A DNA stretch of 64,000 nt from assembly GCF_000772935.1 (NCBI RefSeq), contig NZ_JPVR01000073.1:101590-165589 (forward strand). The letters run 5' to 3'. Within the stretch, counting starts at the first letter, position 1; each line of letters opens with the position of its first letter. Positions 1 through 8,405 of this stretch are shown one piece after another. This DNA comes from Lysinibacillus boronitolerans JCM 21713 = 10a = NBRC 103108. Lineage in GTDB: Bacteria; Bacillota; Bacilli; Bacillales_A; Planococcaceae. The notes beneath the pieces are model-generated. The model was not told the DNA's origin. It did not search any database and saw only the letters and a list, made by a program, of their open reading frames with translations. The position numbers were made by a program, and so were the translations under genes.

Positions 1-800
1 ATTAGCTTTTCTGCTGTACGATTAACCCCTTTATAGGCATCTGTTAATTCATGCATACTCGCAGCAAACTGCTGTGTAAACGCTGCAATTTGATTAGATG
101 ATGCATTGACCTGATCGATGGATTGTTTAATGTTTTCTAGTTGCACAGTTATACTATTAGCACTTTCTGTACTACTCTGGGACATTTTTTGTATTTCAGA
201 CGCGACCACCGCGAAGCCACGCCCATGCTCACCTGAACGTGCCGCTTCTATCGATGCGTTTAGACCAAGGATTCTCGATTTCATCGCTAAATCTTTTACT
301 AAATTGACAATCACATTAATTTGTTCAATATCACCTGTCATCGTTTCTGAGAAATTAGATAGCTCTTCCAGACGATTGGAGACATCCTTACTGGCAATGG
401 CTAATCCTTCATTTGTAGCTGTCATTTCTTCTACAGCACTTGAAAGCTCGGTTGCCAATAGACGCATACTATCCATTTTTTCGTTCGAAATAATGGCACT
501 TACTACGCCAATAATACGTCCTCCTTCAAAAATAGGCTGGGCAGAGGCGATATAGGCCATACCAAAACCTTCTGCACTACGCTCCTCTTTCACAAATTTC
601 CCTGAACTTAACGCTATTTCTGTTGCTGTACCTCGATATTTATGTACTGGGTCACCAACCCCAACTTTTAAATCAACCTTTTTTCCTGGTTTGTAGGCAA
701 GCACGCTTTCCGTATCTGCCACGATGACACAAGCATCCTCTGGGTAAGTTGCTTGGTATAAATCAATCGAATCAATTGTTGCTTGTAGTTTAGGATGCAT
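1..800 (-). CDS. Soluble methyl-accepting chemotaxis-type receptor (C-terminus cut by window edge)
   Basis: About 266 N-terminal residues are present; the frame is still open at the left edge. The ATG lies behind a GGGAGGAAAAG ribosome site. No transmembrane segment is visible, so this is a cytoplasmic receptor similar in layout to B. subtilis YfmS. Residues about 1-115 form a small sensor domain of Cache/PAS-like character. From about residue 140 the protein is a chemoreceptor signalling helix, and the highly conserved hairpin tip (LNASIEAARSGEHGRGFAVVA) starts near residue 179. Such proteins signal through CheW/CheA. The ligand is unknown. It is transcribed alone here, away from the VanW gene that follows on the same strand. 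Confidence 0.88.
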   Translation of the reverse strand, partial: MHPKLQATIDSIDLYQATYPEDACVIVADTESVLAYKPGKKVDLKVGVGDPVHKYRGTATEIALSSGKFVKEERSAEGFGMAYIASAQPIFEGGRIIGVVSAIISNEKMDSMRLLATELSSAVEEMTATNEGLAIASKDVSNRLEELSNFSETMTGDIEQINVIVNLVKDLAMKSRILGLNASIEAARSGEHGRGFAVVASEIQKMSQSSTESANSITVQLENIKQSIDQVNASSNQIAAFTQQFAASMHELTDAYKGVNRTAEKL

Positions 801-859
801 TGTCTTTTCCTCCCTAAAATTTTCTGAACTGTATCAATTTAACTATAGCATGCGATCCA

Positions 860-888
860 AAAAAAGACACCAACGTGCAGTGGTGTCT
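860..888 (-). terminator. Intrinsic terminator of the VanW gene
   Basis: An 8-bp perfect stem (AGACACCA/TGGTGTCT) with an 8-nt loop is followed, on the minus strand, by a run of seven T. It sits 11 bp past the VanW stop codon. Confidence 0.85.
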
Positions 889-898
889 CGATACAACA

Positions 899-1879
899 TT
901 ATGATTTTTTCAATAATTCTACATATTTTTCTGCCGTTCGAATTTCAATTGTTAGAGAATTGTCCTTATAGCTTGCCTTAATTAAAAATGGTACATCATT
1001 TGAGTTTTGAAACCTAAAATCTAACGTATCATAAGAAACCGTAGCATCTCTTCCTTTTGGGACATATCCTACATCTAACGAATGATGATGGCGCTCAACA
1101 TATTTGATGGGAATTTGGTCAACTGCATTAAACAAGGTGGAAGAAGTTTGACAGATTCCACCACCAATTCCCATGACTACCTTCTTATTAATAATTTCAG
1201 GTGCGGGTTGATAGCCATTTGCCTCATCTCTTGGACCTACAATTGTATTAAAAGAAAAATAATCGCCACTTCCTACGATCACATTATGAATGGCTCCGGC
1301 AGAAAGCTCTATATTTTTATTTCTTCCTAAATCAGCACGATTGAAATATGTCGTATAAGATGCAACAACTACTTCCTCTAATAATGGAAGGTCCTCAAAA
1401 TTATAGCCACTTTCTGTTATATAGAGCGGCATTTCTACCTGCCCCCCAGTCGCAGAAGCTTCGATAATACGCTCGACTAGCTCACTTTCCTTTAAAATGA
1501 TTTGCGGCTTCCCCTTGATCACTTGCCCGTTTTCATCCAAACGATCAAGCATCATACGCTGATCATAGCCATTTGATGTGTCCGTTCCTCTCGCCCATTC
1601 CCTTGCTAATTGCTCTAGATGTTTTTGATAGGCTAGTGGGTCTGTATCAAAGCCAAACTCCTTTGGAGATATCGTTTTAAGTACCTTACTCGTAGTTGGA
1701 TCAACAACCTCTACAATAGGATCAATCATTTGTTCTTGTTCATATGTAACAGGTTGCTGTACTTCCTCACGTTGTTGAATTTCTTGTTCTAGCTTGTTAT
1801 GATGGACTGCTTCTTTTTCACAACCAACTAGACCCATCATACAGATAACGCAGCATGTAGCTAACCACTTCTTTTTCAA
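899..1879 (-). CDS. VanW-family lipoprotein
   Basis: 326 residues. The start is a TTG nine bases after AGAGGTGG; an ATG just upstream is in another frame. The N-terminus is a lipoprotein signal with lipobox L17-V18-G19-C20, so the protein should be anchored on the outer face of the membrane. The C-terminal half carries the VanW signature: a block from NIELSAGAIHNVIV through the GIGGGICQTSSTLFNA motif to the HHHSLDVGYVPKGRDATV region. VanW proteins occur beside vancomycin-resistance genes and in many sporeformers. Their biochemical role is not established, and no resistance genes are nearby, so I infer an envelope function only. It is monocistronic with its own terminator. Confidence 0.85.
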   Translation of the reverse strand: MKKKWLATCCVICMMGLVGCEKEAVHHNKLEQEIQQREEVQQPVTYEQEQMIDPIVEVVDPTTSKVLKTISPKEFGFDTDPLAYQKHLEQLAREWARGTDTSNGYDQRMMLDRLDENGQVIKGKPQIILKESELVERIIEASATGGQVEMPLYITESGYNFEDLPLLEEVVVASYTTYFNRADLGRNKNIELSAGAIHNVIVGSGDYFSFNTIVGPRDEANGYQPAPEIINKKVVMGIGGGICQTSSTLFNAVDQIPIKYVERHHHSLDVGYVPKGRDATVSYDTLDFRFQNSNDVPFLIKASYKDNSLTIEIRTAEKYVELLKKS

Positions 1880-1959
1880 CCATAAACACCACCTCTATCT
1901 TCATACTACAGTGACATCTTATTCGTCTATTGCTCATAGTGTGTTGTTTTTTGGTTATT

Positions 1960-2187
1960 TTATTTGTCAAGACAGCAAAAACTCGCTACATTATCCTTAC
2001 GCCTGACATAACTCCAGATTGTTTGAGGTTTTGAAAGATGAACATCAACGTGTAAAGTTGTTTTTTCATCCCCATTCCTGTACTTGATTAACATTTTAAA
2101 GTTTGCCGATGATTTAGGAGGAATGATTCGAGAAAAAGAGCATCTACTAGCTATCCCAAAAGCCAATAGATACTCTTTCTTTTTCAA
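1960..2187 (-). CDS. Short unrecognised protein, possibly a gene remnant
   Basis: A 75-residue frame with a TTG start and only a poor ribosome site (TAGAG). It lies 21 bp downstream of the LysM-CAP gene on the same strand. The composition looks protein-like rather than random: a basic N-terminus, then IPPKSSANFKMLIKYRNGD and TTLHVDVH stretches, and two cysteines near the end. I do not recognise a family. It could be a small secreted or cytosolic protein, or the surviving end of a longer gene. It is the only coding signal in the 330 bp between its neighbours. Confidence 0.3.
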   Translation of the reverse strand: MKKKEYLLAFGIASRCSFSRIIPPKSSANFKMLIKYRNGDEKTTLHVDVHLSKPQTIWSYVRRKDNVASFCCLDK

Positions 2188-2208
2188 CTCTATTTTATAA
2201 ACAGACTT

Positions 2209-2817
2209 TTATTTTTGAATAAACATTTGTGTCCAGTAGTTACCGTCCTGTACATAGCCTACACCAATATGCGTGTAGCTTTTATTAAGGATATTGGCAC
2301 GGTGTCCTTCACTGTTCATCCAGGCCGTTACAACTTCCTGTGCGGAGCGTTGGCCCTTCGCGATATTTTCGCCAGCAGATTTATACGTAATACCGAAGTT
2401 TTTCATCATTGTAAAAGGTGTACCATACGTTGGACTTGTATGGTCAAAGTAATTTTTATCGTGCATATCTTGCGACTTATATTTAGCTACCCTTGATAGC
2501 TCCCAATCTTCTTGCAAAGCTGCCAGACCTGCTTTTGCCCGTTCTGCATTGACAAGTTTAACAACCTCTTGTTCAACTGTTGCCTGTTCTTTTACAGGGA
2601 CGTTAATTTTTTGCCCTGGAGAAATTTGATTTGGGTTGGCAAGTTGTGGGTTGGCATCAATTAATTCCTGTACACCTGTTTCTGTTTTTAAAGCTATTTT
2701 CCATAGAGTATCACCAGATGTCACTGTATAGGATTCGGCGGCCATTGCCGCAACTGGCACTAATAATGAAGTTGCTACTACTGAAGCTAGTGCTGCTTTT
2801 TTTATTTTTTTAAACAT
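2209..2817 (-). CDS. Secreted LysM and CAP/SCP-domain protein (YkwD-like)
   Basis: 202 residues from the ATG that follows AGGAAGG at nine bases; the frame stays open about 108 bp further upstream, but without a ribosome site. Order: Sec signal peptide (MFKKIKK, hydrophobic core, cleavage after AMA), one LysM module at about residues 26-72 (YTVTSGDTLWKIA) for peptidoglycan binding, then a CAP domain from about 80 to the end with the motifs NAERAKAGL, FDHTSP, AGENIA, WMNSEGHRANIL and YWTQMF. The same architecture is seen in YkwD and in spore-coat-associated SafA relatives. It is likely a wall- or coat-bound protein; enzymatic activity of bacterial CAP proteins is unsettled. Confidence 0.9.
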   Translation of the reverse strand: MFKKIKKAALASVVATSLLVPVAAMAAESYTVTSGDTLWKIALKTETGVQELIDANPQLANPNQISPGQKINVPVKEQATVEQEVVKLVNAERAKAGLAALQEDWELSRVAKYKSQDMHDKNYFDHTSPTYGTPFTMMKNFGITYKSAGENIAKGQRSAQEVVTAWMNSEGHRANILNKSYTHIGVGYVQDGNYWTQMFIQK

Positions 2818-3048
2818 GTTAATCATCCTTCCTAATTGCTCTACCATTATCGTAAATAGTTTCTGAGCCATAATCATCACAAAATATTTGGAAGGATTTT
2901 TACAATTGTATGACAAGCTCACCATATGTTTGGTTAAAGCCCTTTATCCCGCTATTCTTTACCATTCGGCTTGTCATCAAGTTGCAATATGTTTGTAATT
3001 GGCATACATTACTAATAGATTCAGCGATCAATAGCTGCACAATATATC

Positions 3049-3678
3049 CTATTTTGCTAATTGCTTACGCTGTAATCGATAAATTAAGAGAATATAGAGC
3101 CAATCATAAAAGAGCGTTGCTACAGAAATAATGGTAATTAATGGTGTGCGGAAGTATAGATAAAAGCCAACCGCTGCAAATAATGTACCCACCATCTTAC
3201 AAACTGCTATCCCCATTGATTGACCAGCTAAATTCCCTCTTTGCAATAATAAAGCAATAAATAGTCCCGACATCATAAGATTTTGGAAGAATGCTACATA
3301 CTTACCTTCGAAATCTTGAAATTCATAGACTATACCTAAAATGATCAGCATGCTAAAGATTAACGTGATCAAAAAGGAGAAATACAATAGCTTTTTTGAT
3401 AGCATCTTACGATATTCATTTGGAGCATAACGTAAAAATTGCATCAAAATAAAGACATCCAATACAAACCAAATCAGCGTAATATAGCGTTGGAGGTCAT
3501 TTTGTGGGTAGAAAAAGGCAAAGATAAATTCCCATGAAATATTGGCACAAATAGCAACCATAGGCATGCCATAGCTTTTATCTTGCCATCCCTTATAGAT
3601 AACAAGTATATATGTAAAAATCCAAAAAAGACCCATGCCTACTTGGCAAATTAATAATATATCTCGGTCACTCAACAT
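3049..3678 (-). CDS. Seven-helix membrane protein, Pyr4/PaxB-type transmembrane terpene cyclase family
   Basis: 209 residues from an ATG placed seven bases after GGGGGAG; an ATG 24 bp upstream has its ribosome site too close. About seven hydrophobic helices fill the protein. The first loop and second helix read YGMPMVAICANISWEFIFAF, with Glu50 in a WEF motif. The region RYAPNEYR follows helix 3, and the last helix carries Asp192 (FYDWLYI). Fungal meroterpenoid and indole-diterpene cyclases (Pyr4, PaxB) and the actinobacterial DmtA type share this fold, and two membrane-embedded acids, Glu near the end of helix 2 and Asp in helix 7, are their proposed acid catalysts. The family call is from memory of those proteins. 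The substrate is unknown, and no prenyltransferase or epoxidase lies nearby. Confidence 0.7.
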   Translation of the reverse strand: MLSDRDILLICQVGMGLFWIFTYILVIYKGWQDKSYGMPMVAICANISWEFIFAFFYPQNDLQRYITLIWFVLDVFILMQFLRYAPNEYRKMLSKKLLYFSFLITLIFSMLIILGIVYEFQDFEGKYVAFFQNLMMSGLFIALLLQRGNLAGQSMGIAVCKMVGTLFAAVGFYLYFRTPLITIISVATLFYDWLYILLIYRLQRKQLAK

Positions 3679-3836
3679 ACACGCTCTCCCCCTCTCTAGC
3701 ATTCCTTCTACTATATGAGGAAATCAATTCTTTATGTCTAAAAGTTTGCTAGACGGGTAAAGGAGTAGCTAAATATTAAATGACGGCAACCTATACATTC
3801 CATAAGCAATCCTATATAGTAAAACGAGGTGATTGA

Positions 3837-4601
3837 ATGAAAATAAAAATGTATATAGATAATGAGCAAATTATCGCGGGGACTACCTTAAAAGATGAGA
3901 TGGAAGTAGAACACAATAATATGGCTTTGCATAGTTGCCATGATGTTCAAGCTATCATTGACAATCGTCAACATTTAGCCACGACATTGAACTGTGATTT
4001 GCAAAATTTTATTTGTACAGAGCAAACACATAGTGCGAACTTTCATAAAGTCACATTAGCGGATCAAGGACGTGGAGCTGCGCAAATGGATACAGCGGTG
4101 AAGGATACAGACGCGCTTTATACAGTAGAGCCTAACTTACTATTATGTAGTTTTACGGCTGATTGCGTTCCAGTTATTTTCTATAATGCTGTGAATGGAC
4201 TTGTCGGTGTGATTCATTCGGGATGGCAAGGAACAGTCAAAGAAATAACACCCAAGCTGTTTCAGCATCTAATGAATGAAGAACAGTGTCGACCTGAGGA
4301 CTTTCATGTTCAAATCGGGATGGCGCTGAGTCAGCAGAAATTTGAGGTAGACGCAGATGTTTATGAAAAGTTTCACAGTCTTGGTTATGCCGAAGAATTT
4401 ATGTATTACAATGCAGAAACGAAAAAATACCATATTGATAATCAGCAGACAGTTAAAAGGCAATGTGAGCTTGCGGGTATTCCAGCAAATCAAATACAAA
4501 TTGATGAAACCTGTACATTCCTTAGTCCCGATGGCTTTTCTTATCGTCAAGATAAACAAGCTGGAAGACATTTAAGCTTTATTATGCGAAAAACACACTA
4601 A
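3837..4601 (+). CDS. Polyphenol oxidase / purine nucleosidase family protein (YlmD/LACC1-like)
   Basis: 254 residues, close to the family norm. The metal site typical of this family is intact: His65 (TEQTHSAN), Cys110 (TADCVPV) and His127 (VIHSGWQGT). Members were first called laccases; later work showed zinc-dependent cleavage and deamination of purine nucleosides. In Bacillus the usual copy, ylmD, sits by the cell-division genes; this solitary copy convergent with a germination operon is therefore probably a paralog (inference). The ATG follows a CGAGGTGATTGA ribosome site. It ends inside a shared bidirectional terminator. Confidence 0.85.
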   Translation: MKIKMYIDNEQIIAGTTLKDEMEVEHNNMALHSCHDVQAIIDNRQHLATTLNCDLQNFICTEQTHSANFHKVTLADQGRGAAQMDTAVKDTDALYTVEPNLLLCSFTADCVPVIFYNAVNGLVGVIHSGWQGTVKEITPKLFQHLMNEEQCRPEDFHVQIGMALSQQKFEVDADVYEKFHSLGYAEEFMYYNAETKKYHIDNQQTVKRQCELAGIPANQIQIDETCTFLSPDGFSYRQDKQAGRHLSFIMRKTH

Positions 4602-4639
4602 CAGCAAAGACCCTTCTTATCGAATGGGTCTTTGCTGTT
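4600..4639. terminator. Bidirectional terminator between the YlmD-like gene and gerC-type gene
   Basis: Perfect 14-bp inverted repeat (AACAGCAAAGACCC and its complement) with a 12-nt loop. It overlaps both stop codons and serves convergent genes. Confidence 0.85.
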
Positions 4640-5750
4640 ATTTTAAAGTACCTGTACTGATAATGGACGTTTCTACATGGACATTCACGTCTAATTTTCT
4701 AATAAGCTCTCTTGTTTTTTTCGATGTCCATTTTCCATGATGATACATTCTAAATTCTTCACTTAAGCCAGCTGGGTCTACCTCTGTTTTATTTAATCGC
4801 GCTAAAAATTCACTAATATCCTGTTCAAGCTGTTTATTTACATCTTTTTCCAGATCACTAATACTTTCAACTGTAAATAAATGTGATTCTCTTTCTCCCT
4901 TATATTCGCTTAGCGTACCCTTTATTTTTAAGAAAATCGTTAATTTGGGTGATTCCATATTTTTATTACTCTCTTTTTTCACACTGCTCTCGATTAAATC
5001 AATCATTACCTTTTCTTCTCCATGTCCTGCATTTAAATCAAGATGCAAAGGAGCAAGGTTTTTCTGTCCACTTAAAGCTTGAATAACTAGTGCTTCCTCA
5101 GGTTTAATTAATTCATGCATATGATTCCCTTTAAATATGGCAACGCCTTTAATCTCTAATTTTTCCCCACGTTTTTCAACATAGGGTAATACTGTATCAA
5201 CTACTGGATTGGTAATCGAATACATAAAATCATGTATATTGGTATTTGGATTAAAAGCAGTATTTATACTAGGCTCTAATAGATTGTTCAAATAGAAAGT
5301 AATACTCGGCTTATCAGGATAATCCCCTTTTAAAATCGCTTCCGCATTATCCTTCACAACAGCTATCAATACTTTATTACCTACTTCCGCATTGCGATAC
5401 AAGTGCTGAACGATTTTTCGAACATTCCCTTTCCGTGCAAAATCTTCATTTACTAAGACAACTCGCAATTGATTGAAGACTACTTTCTTATCGGATTGCT
5501 TTTCTATTTCCACGATGCCGCTTGATACTAAATCTGTTGTGATCGAAAAAATTTGTGTGTCTTTCTCTGCTTGTGGAGAATATTGGGGAATCGCTACTGT
5601 GAGTCTCATCTGGTCTTCATCGATATAGTCAAAAGCCATCGAGTCTACCATGCCAACATCCTCTAAAGGAACTTTTAATTCTTTTTTAGAACAGCCTGCG
5701 AGTAAAACTACAATCAAAAAAGAAATGATGCATAGACGCTTATTTTTCAT
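4638..5750 (-). CDS. Ger(x)C-type spore germination lipoprotein (germinant receptor C subunit)
   Basis: 370 residues from the ATG of MKNKR, six bases after AGGTG; the ATG overlaps the stop of the B subunit gene as ATGA. A lipobox (LLAGC) ends the signal peptide, so the protein is anchored outside the inner spore membrane. The body matches the GerAC family: an N-terminal VGMVDSMAFDYID region, the central KPSITFYLNNLLEPSINTAFNP and GVAIFKGN segments, and a C-terminal region rich in Lys and Glu ending in a conserved fold used for receptor assembly. It is the third gene of a gerA-gerB-gerC tricistron. The germinant cannot be read from the sequence. Confidence 0.93.
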   Translation of the reverse strand: MKNKRLCIISFLIVVLLAGCSKKELKVPLEDVGMVDSMAFDYIDEDQMRLTVAIPQYSPQAEKDTQIFSITTDLVSSGIVEIEKQSDKKVVFNQLRVVLVNEDFARKGNVRKIVQHLYRNAEVGNKVLIAVVKDNAEAILKGDYPDKPSITFYLNNLLEPSINTAFNPNTNIHDFMYSITNPVVDTVLPYVEKRGEKLEIKGVAIFKGNHMHELIKPEEALVIQALSGQKNLAPLHLDLNAGHGEEKVMIDLIESSVKKESNKNMESPKLTIFLKIKGTLSEYKGERESHLFTVESISDLEKDVNKQLEQDISEFLARLNKTEVDPAGLSEEFRMYHHGKWTSKKTRELIRKLDVNVHVETSIISTGTLK

Positions 5751-6832
5751 ATCTGCACCTGCTTTTTCCGAATAACATATATCAGGATTAAAAACACTGG
5801 CCAAATGACCAGCACATAGCCCACATAATTACTTGCCATAAATAATTTCTCTTGGAATTCACGCGAAAAGGGCATTTTTATAATAATAAAAATGATACAG
5901 GCGATGATATACAACTGATAACTTTGTTGCTTTTTCTTTTTAAGGAGGGTATCCACTCCCCGTTTTGCACACCATACATAGGCTGTGACAGAGGATAAGA
6001 TGAGGAAAACCCAAAGCGTAATGCCAATGATATCGATTCGTTCAATAAAGGTAAATTCTCCTGCCTTAAATAGGTTTAATACTGAAAACTCTACATTTTT
6101 TAATTGCCACTCTGAATAATACATGACGCTAATAGCAGTTGTAATAAAACATAAAGCTATACTAATCCAAATGCCGATTAAGGAATGACGAAATGCCTTT
6201 TTTTGATCGATGATATAGGGAAAATAAAATAGAATTAATTCGTAACCCAGTATAGAAAAATAACCTTGCTTTAACGCTTCATAAAATTCCTTAGGCGTAA
6301 AATTAAATAGAGGCAAAAAATGACTTGGATCACCCTTTTCAATAGCCCAGCGCGTAAAATAGACTAATCCAATTGTGATAAAAAATGTCATCACACAAAA
6401 TCGTGCAATTGATTTAATACCCCCACTTACAATGTAAATTAGTAGCAGTAAAAAGCAAAGGACAGGCATGGTGATGGTTTGTTCCTGCAATGCTGTACTT
6501 TGAATTAAGTGCATATAATTACTAATAATCCCTGCACTAAAAACAATAAATTGAATAATGACAAGTAGATTTATAAATTTTCCGAGCCATTTTCCCAATA
6601 ATATTTCATTCATTCGAAATAAATCATCGTTGGGAAACTTCGAACAAAGCCATACCATCGCAAATAGTGTCAGGCTAGCAATCACACCAAAGAGAAGAGG
6701 CATAAATGATTGTGTATAGCCCATAGGACTTAATTTCTGGGGGAGCGAAAGGATACCGGTACCAATCATAATACTTTGCGCTAAGAAGATGACATGATAA
6801 CGATTTAACACCTTTCCTTTTGTTTTATTCAA
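5747..6832 (-). CDS. Spore germination permease, GerB type (germinant receptor B subunit)
   Basis: About 361 residues with ten predicted membrane helices, of the GerAB/GerKB branch of the APC superfamily. I start it at a TTG six bases after GAGGTGG; an in-frame ATG 21 bp upstream is possible but lacks a ribosome site. Helix 1 carries the unwound G-T-G-I-L segment (IMIGTGILSLPQ) expected of the amino-acid-binding fold. In GerAB this subunit binds the germinant. It lies 28 bp after the A-subunit gene and overlaps the C-subunit gene by 4 bp, so the three are translated together. Confidence 0.93.
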   Translation of the reverse strand: MNKTKGKVLNRYHVIFLAQSIMIGTGILSLPQKLSPMGYTQSFMPLLFGVIASLTLFAMVWLCSKFPNDDLFRMNEILLGKWLGKFINLLVIIQFIVFSAGIISNYMHLIQSTALQEQTITMPVLCFLLLLIYIVSGGIKSIARFCVMTFFITIGLVYFTRWAIEKGDPSHFLPLFNFTPKEFYEALKQGYFSILGYELILFYFPYIIDQKKAFRHSLIGIWISIALCFITTAISVMYYSEWQLKNVEFSVLNLFKAGEFTFIERIDIIGITLWVFLILSSVTAYVWCAKRGVDTLLKKKKQQSYQLYIIACIIFIIIKMPFSREFQEKLFMASNYVGYVLVIWPVFLILIYVIRKKQVQI

Positions 6833-6860
6833 AGTTAACCACCTCATTCCCATTCTGACA

Positions 6861-8255
6861 CTATTTTTTCTGTGCTTTTGAAATACCAGTTTTACTTCTT
6901 ATATATTTAGTTGGAAATCGCATGACACTATCCAATAAATCGCTTGGCTTTCTTGGAATGGCAGGTGTCATATAATGCGTTCCTAAAGATTTGAGACTTA
7001 ATAAATGGTGGATTAACCACGCAAAGGCGAGCATCTGTCCAAACAAGCCGAATAATCCTGCTGATAAGATAAAAATATAACGGATAAATCGGCTCGTATT
7101 ACTCATTAAGAAAATTGGCGGTAAGAAGGAAAGTAGCGCAGAGGTAGCGACTAATACAATGAGTATATTACTGAGTAATCCAGCTTCTACGGCCGCAGTA
7201 CCAATTACAATACCTCCTACGATACCAATTGTTTGTCCGACCTTGGCAGGCATTCGGGAGCCCGCTTCTCGCAACACTTCAATAATAAGCTCGATAAATA
7301 ACACTTCAATCAGTGGTGGAAAAGGTACTTTACTTCTTGATTCTTGAAGATTTAGTAATAATTCATATGGCAAAATTTCTGGATGAAAAGTTAAGGCTGA
7401 TATATACATTGGTGTAATCATGATCGTTAAGAAAAAACCAAAAAAGCGCAACATCCTTAATAAAGATGCTGTTGTCCAACGGTTGTAGTAATCCTCAATC
7501 GACACGAACATTTCAAAGAAAGATGTGGGACAGACAATAGCTAGTTGACTATTATCCATAAAAACGACGATTCTCCCATCCAGAAGATAACGGCAAATAC
7601 TATCTGGACGGACTGTCATATAGTATTGAGGAAAGGGCGATAATGGATTATCCTCTATTAATTGCTTCAACACGGATATATCTGTAAATAACGGATAATC
7701 TACCTGGTCAATACGGTTTCTTAGATCATCTAAATTTTCATGGCTCACGATATTATCCATATACATAATTGATATTTTAATATTGGCTTCAGACCCTACA
7801 ATTCGGTTTTCATTTTTTAGCATAGAGCTTTGAATACGTCTTCGCACTAACGAAATATTCGTTTCTAGTGATTCCGTAAATGCATCCTGTGGACCAATTA
7901 CAGTTGACTCTGTTTCCGTATCCGTAATGGCCCTTGTAGGCGCACTATACGTATCGATGCTTAATAGGGCATTGGTTTCGTGGAAAAAAAGAAGGGTTTG
8001 CCCCGCATTCAATTTTTTAACGACACCCTGCACATCCTTCGGGTCAACATATTGAGCCATTTGGTGTATTTGTTTCAAATTATTAGCTAATGGAATCGTC
8101 ACCATGGTTTGTAAGGTCATTTTCTCGATGAGTGAGGAGAAATAAATGACCGTCACATCCCCTTCCTCTGTATCGATCATTTTCAGTTTTACATCATCGA
8201 CTTCGTTAATCTCCTGCTTTAATTTAGCGACAATCTGCTCGGGTATCTCGTTCAT
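6861..8255 (-). CDS. Spore germination protein, GerA type (germinant receptor A subunit)
   Basis: 464 residues from the ATG that follows a strong GGGGTGGAG site; the frame remains open 72 bp further up but without a site. A soluble N-terminal half of about 260 residues contains the family motifs MDNIV, YPLFTDISVLKQLIEDNPLSPFPQ and RPDSICRYLLDGRIVVFMDN. The C-terminal half has about five helices with PLIEVLFIELIIEVLREAGSRMP and GQTIGIVGGIVIGTAAVEAG. This subunit (GerAA/GerKA) forms the ion-conducting part of the receptor. First gene of the operon; such operons are normally forespore-expressed by sigma G, but I could not identify a convincing sigma G promoter. Confidence 0.94.
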   Translation of the reverse strand: MNEIPEQIVAKLKQEINEVDDVKLKMIDTEEGDVTVIYFSSLIEKMTLQTMVTIPLANNLKQIHQMAQYVDPKDVQGVVKKLNAGQTLLFFHETNALLSIDTYSAPTRAITDTETESTVIGPQDAFTESLETNISLVRRRIQSSMLKNENRIVGSEANIKISIMYMDNIVSHENLDDLRNRIDQVDYPLFTDISVLKQLIEDNPLSPFPQYYMTVRPDSICRYLLDGRIVVFMDNSQLAIVCPTSFFEMFVSIEDYYNRWTTASLLRMLRFFGFFLTIMITPMYISALTFHPEILPYELLLNLQESRSKVPFPPLIEVLFIELIIEVLREAGSRMPAKVGQTIGIVGGIVIGTAAVEAGLLSNILIVLVATSALLSFLPPIFLMSNTSRFIRYIFILSAGLFGLFGQMLAFAWLIHHLLSLKSLGTHYMTPAIPRKPSDLLDSVMRFPTKYIRSKTGISKAQKK

Positions 8256-8365
8256 TTGCGCTCCACCCCTTTGTTCCGATAAATACCAGTTCATATTTTC
8301 AGTTTTATTAGTTTGTCTTTTTTTCATTTAATTATGTAAAAATTGTGCTAGCAAAAATAGCCATA

Positions 8366-8400
8366 CAAAAAGGATGCATCCCAATTAGAGATACATCCTT
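8366..8400 (-). terminator. Terminator of the amino acid permease gene
   Basis: Stem AAGGATG/CATCCTT continued by ATCTC/GGGAT around a 5-nt loop, followed by five T on the minus strand, directly after the permease stop. Confidence 0.8.
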
Positions 8401-8405
8401 AAAGG

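Noticed and set aside
118..555. 145-residue + strand frame
   Set aside because: Antisense to the chemoreceptor gene, no ribosome site, and its counterpart strand encodes a clear family motif.
8256..8360. Sigma G promoter before the germination operon
   Set aside because: A CATAATT box is present but no TGNATA-like -35 at correct spacing.
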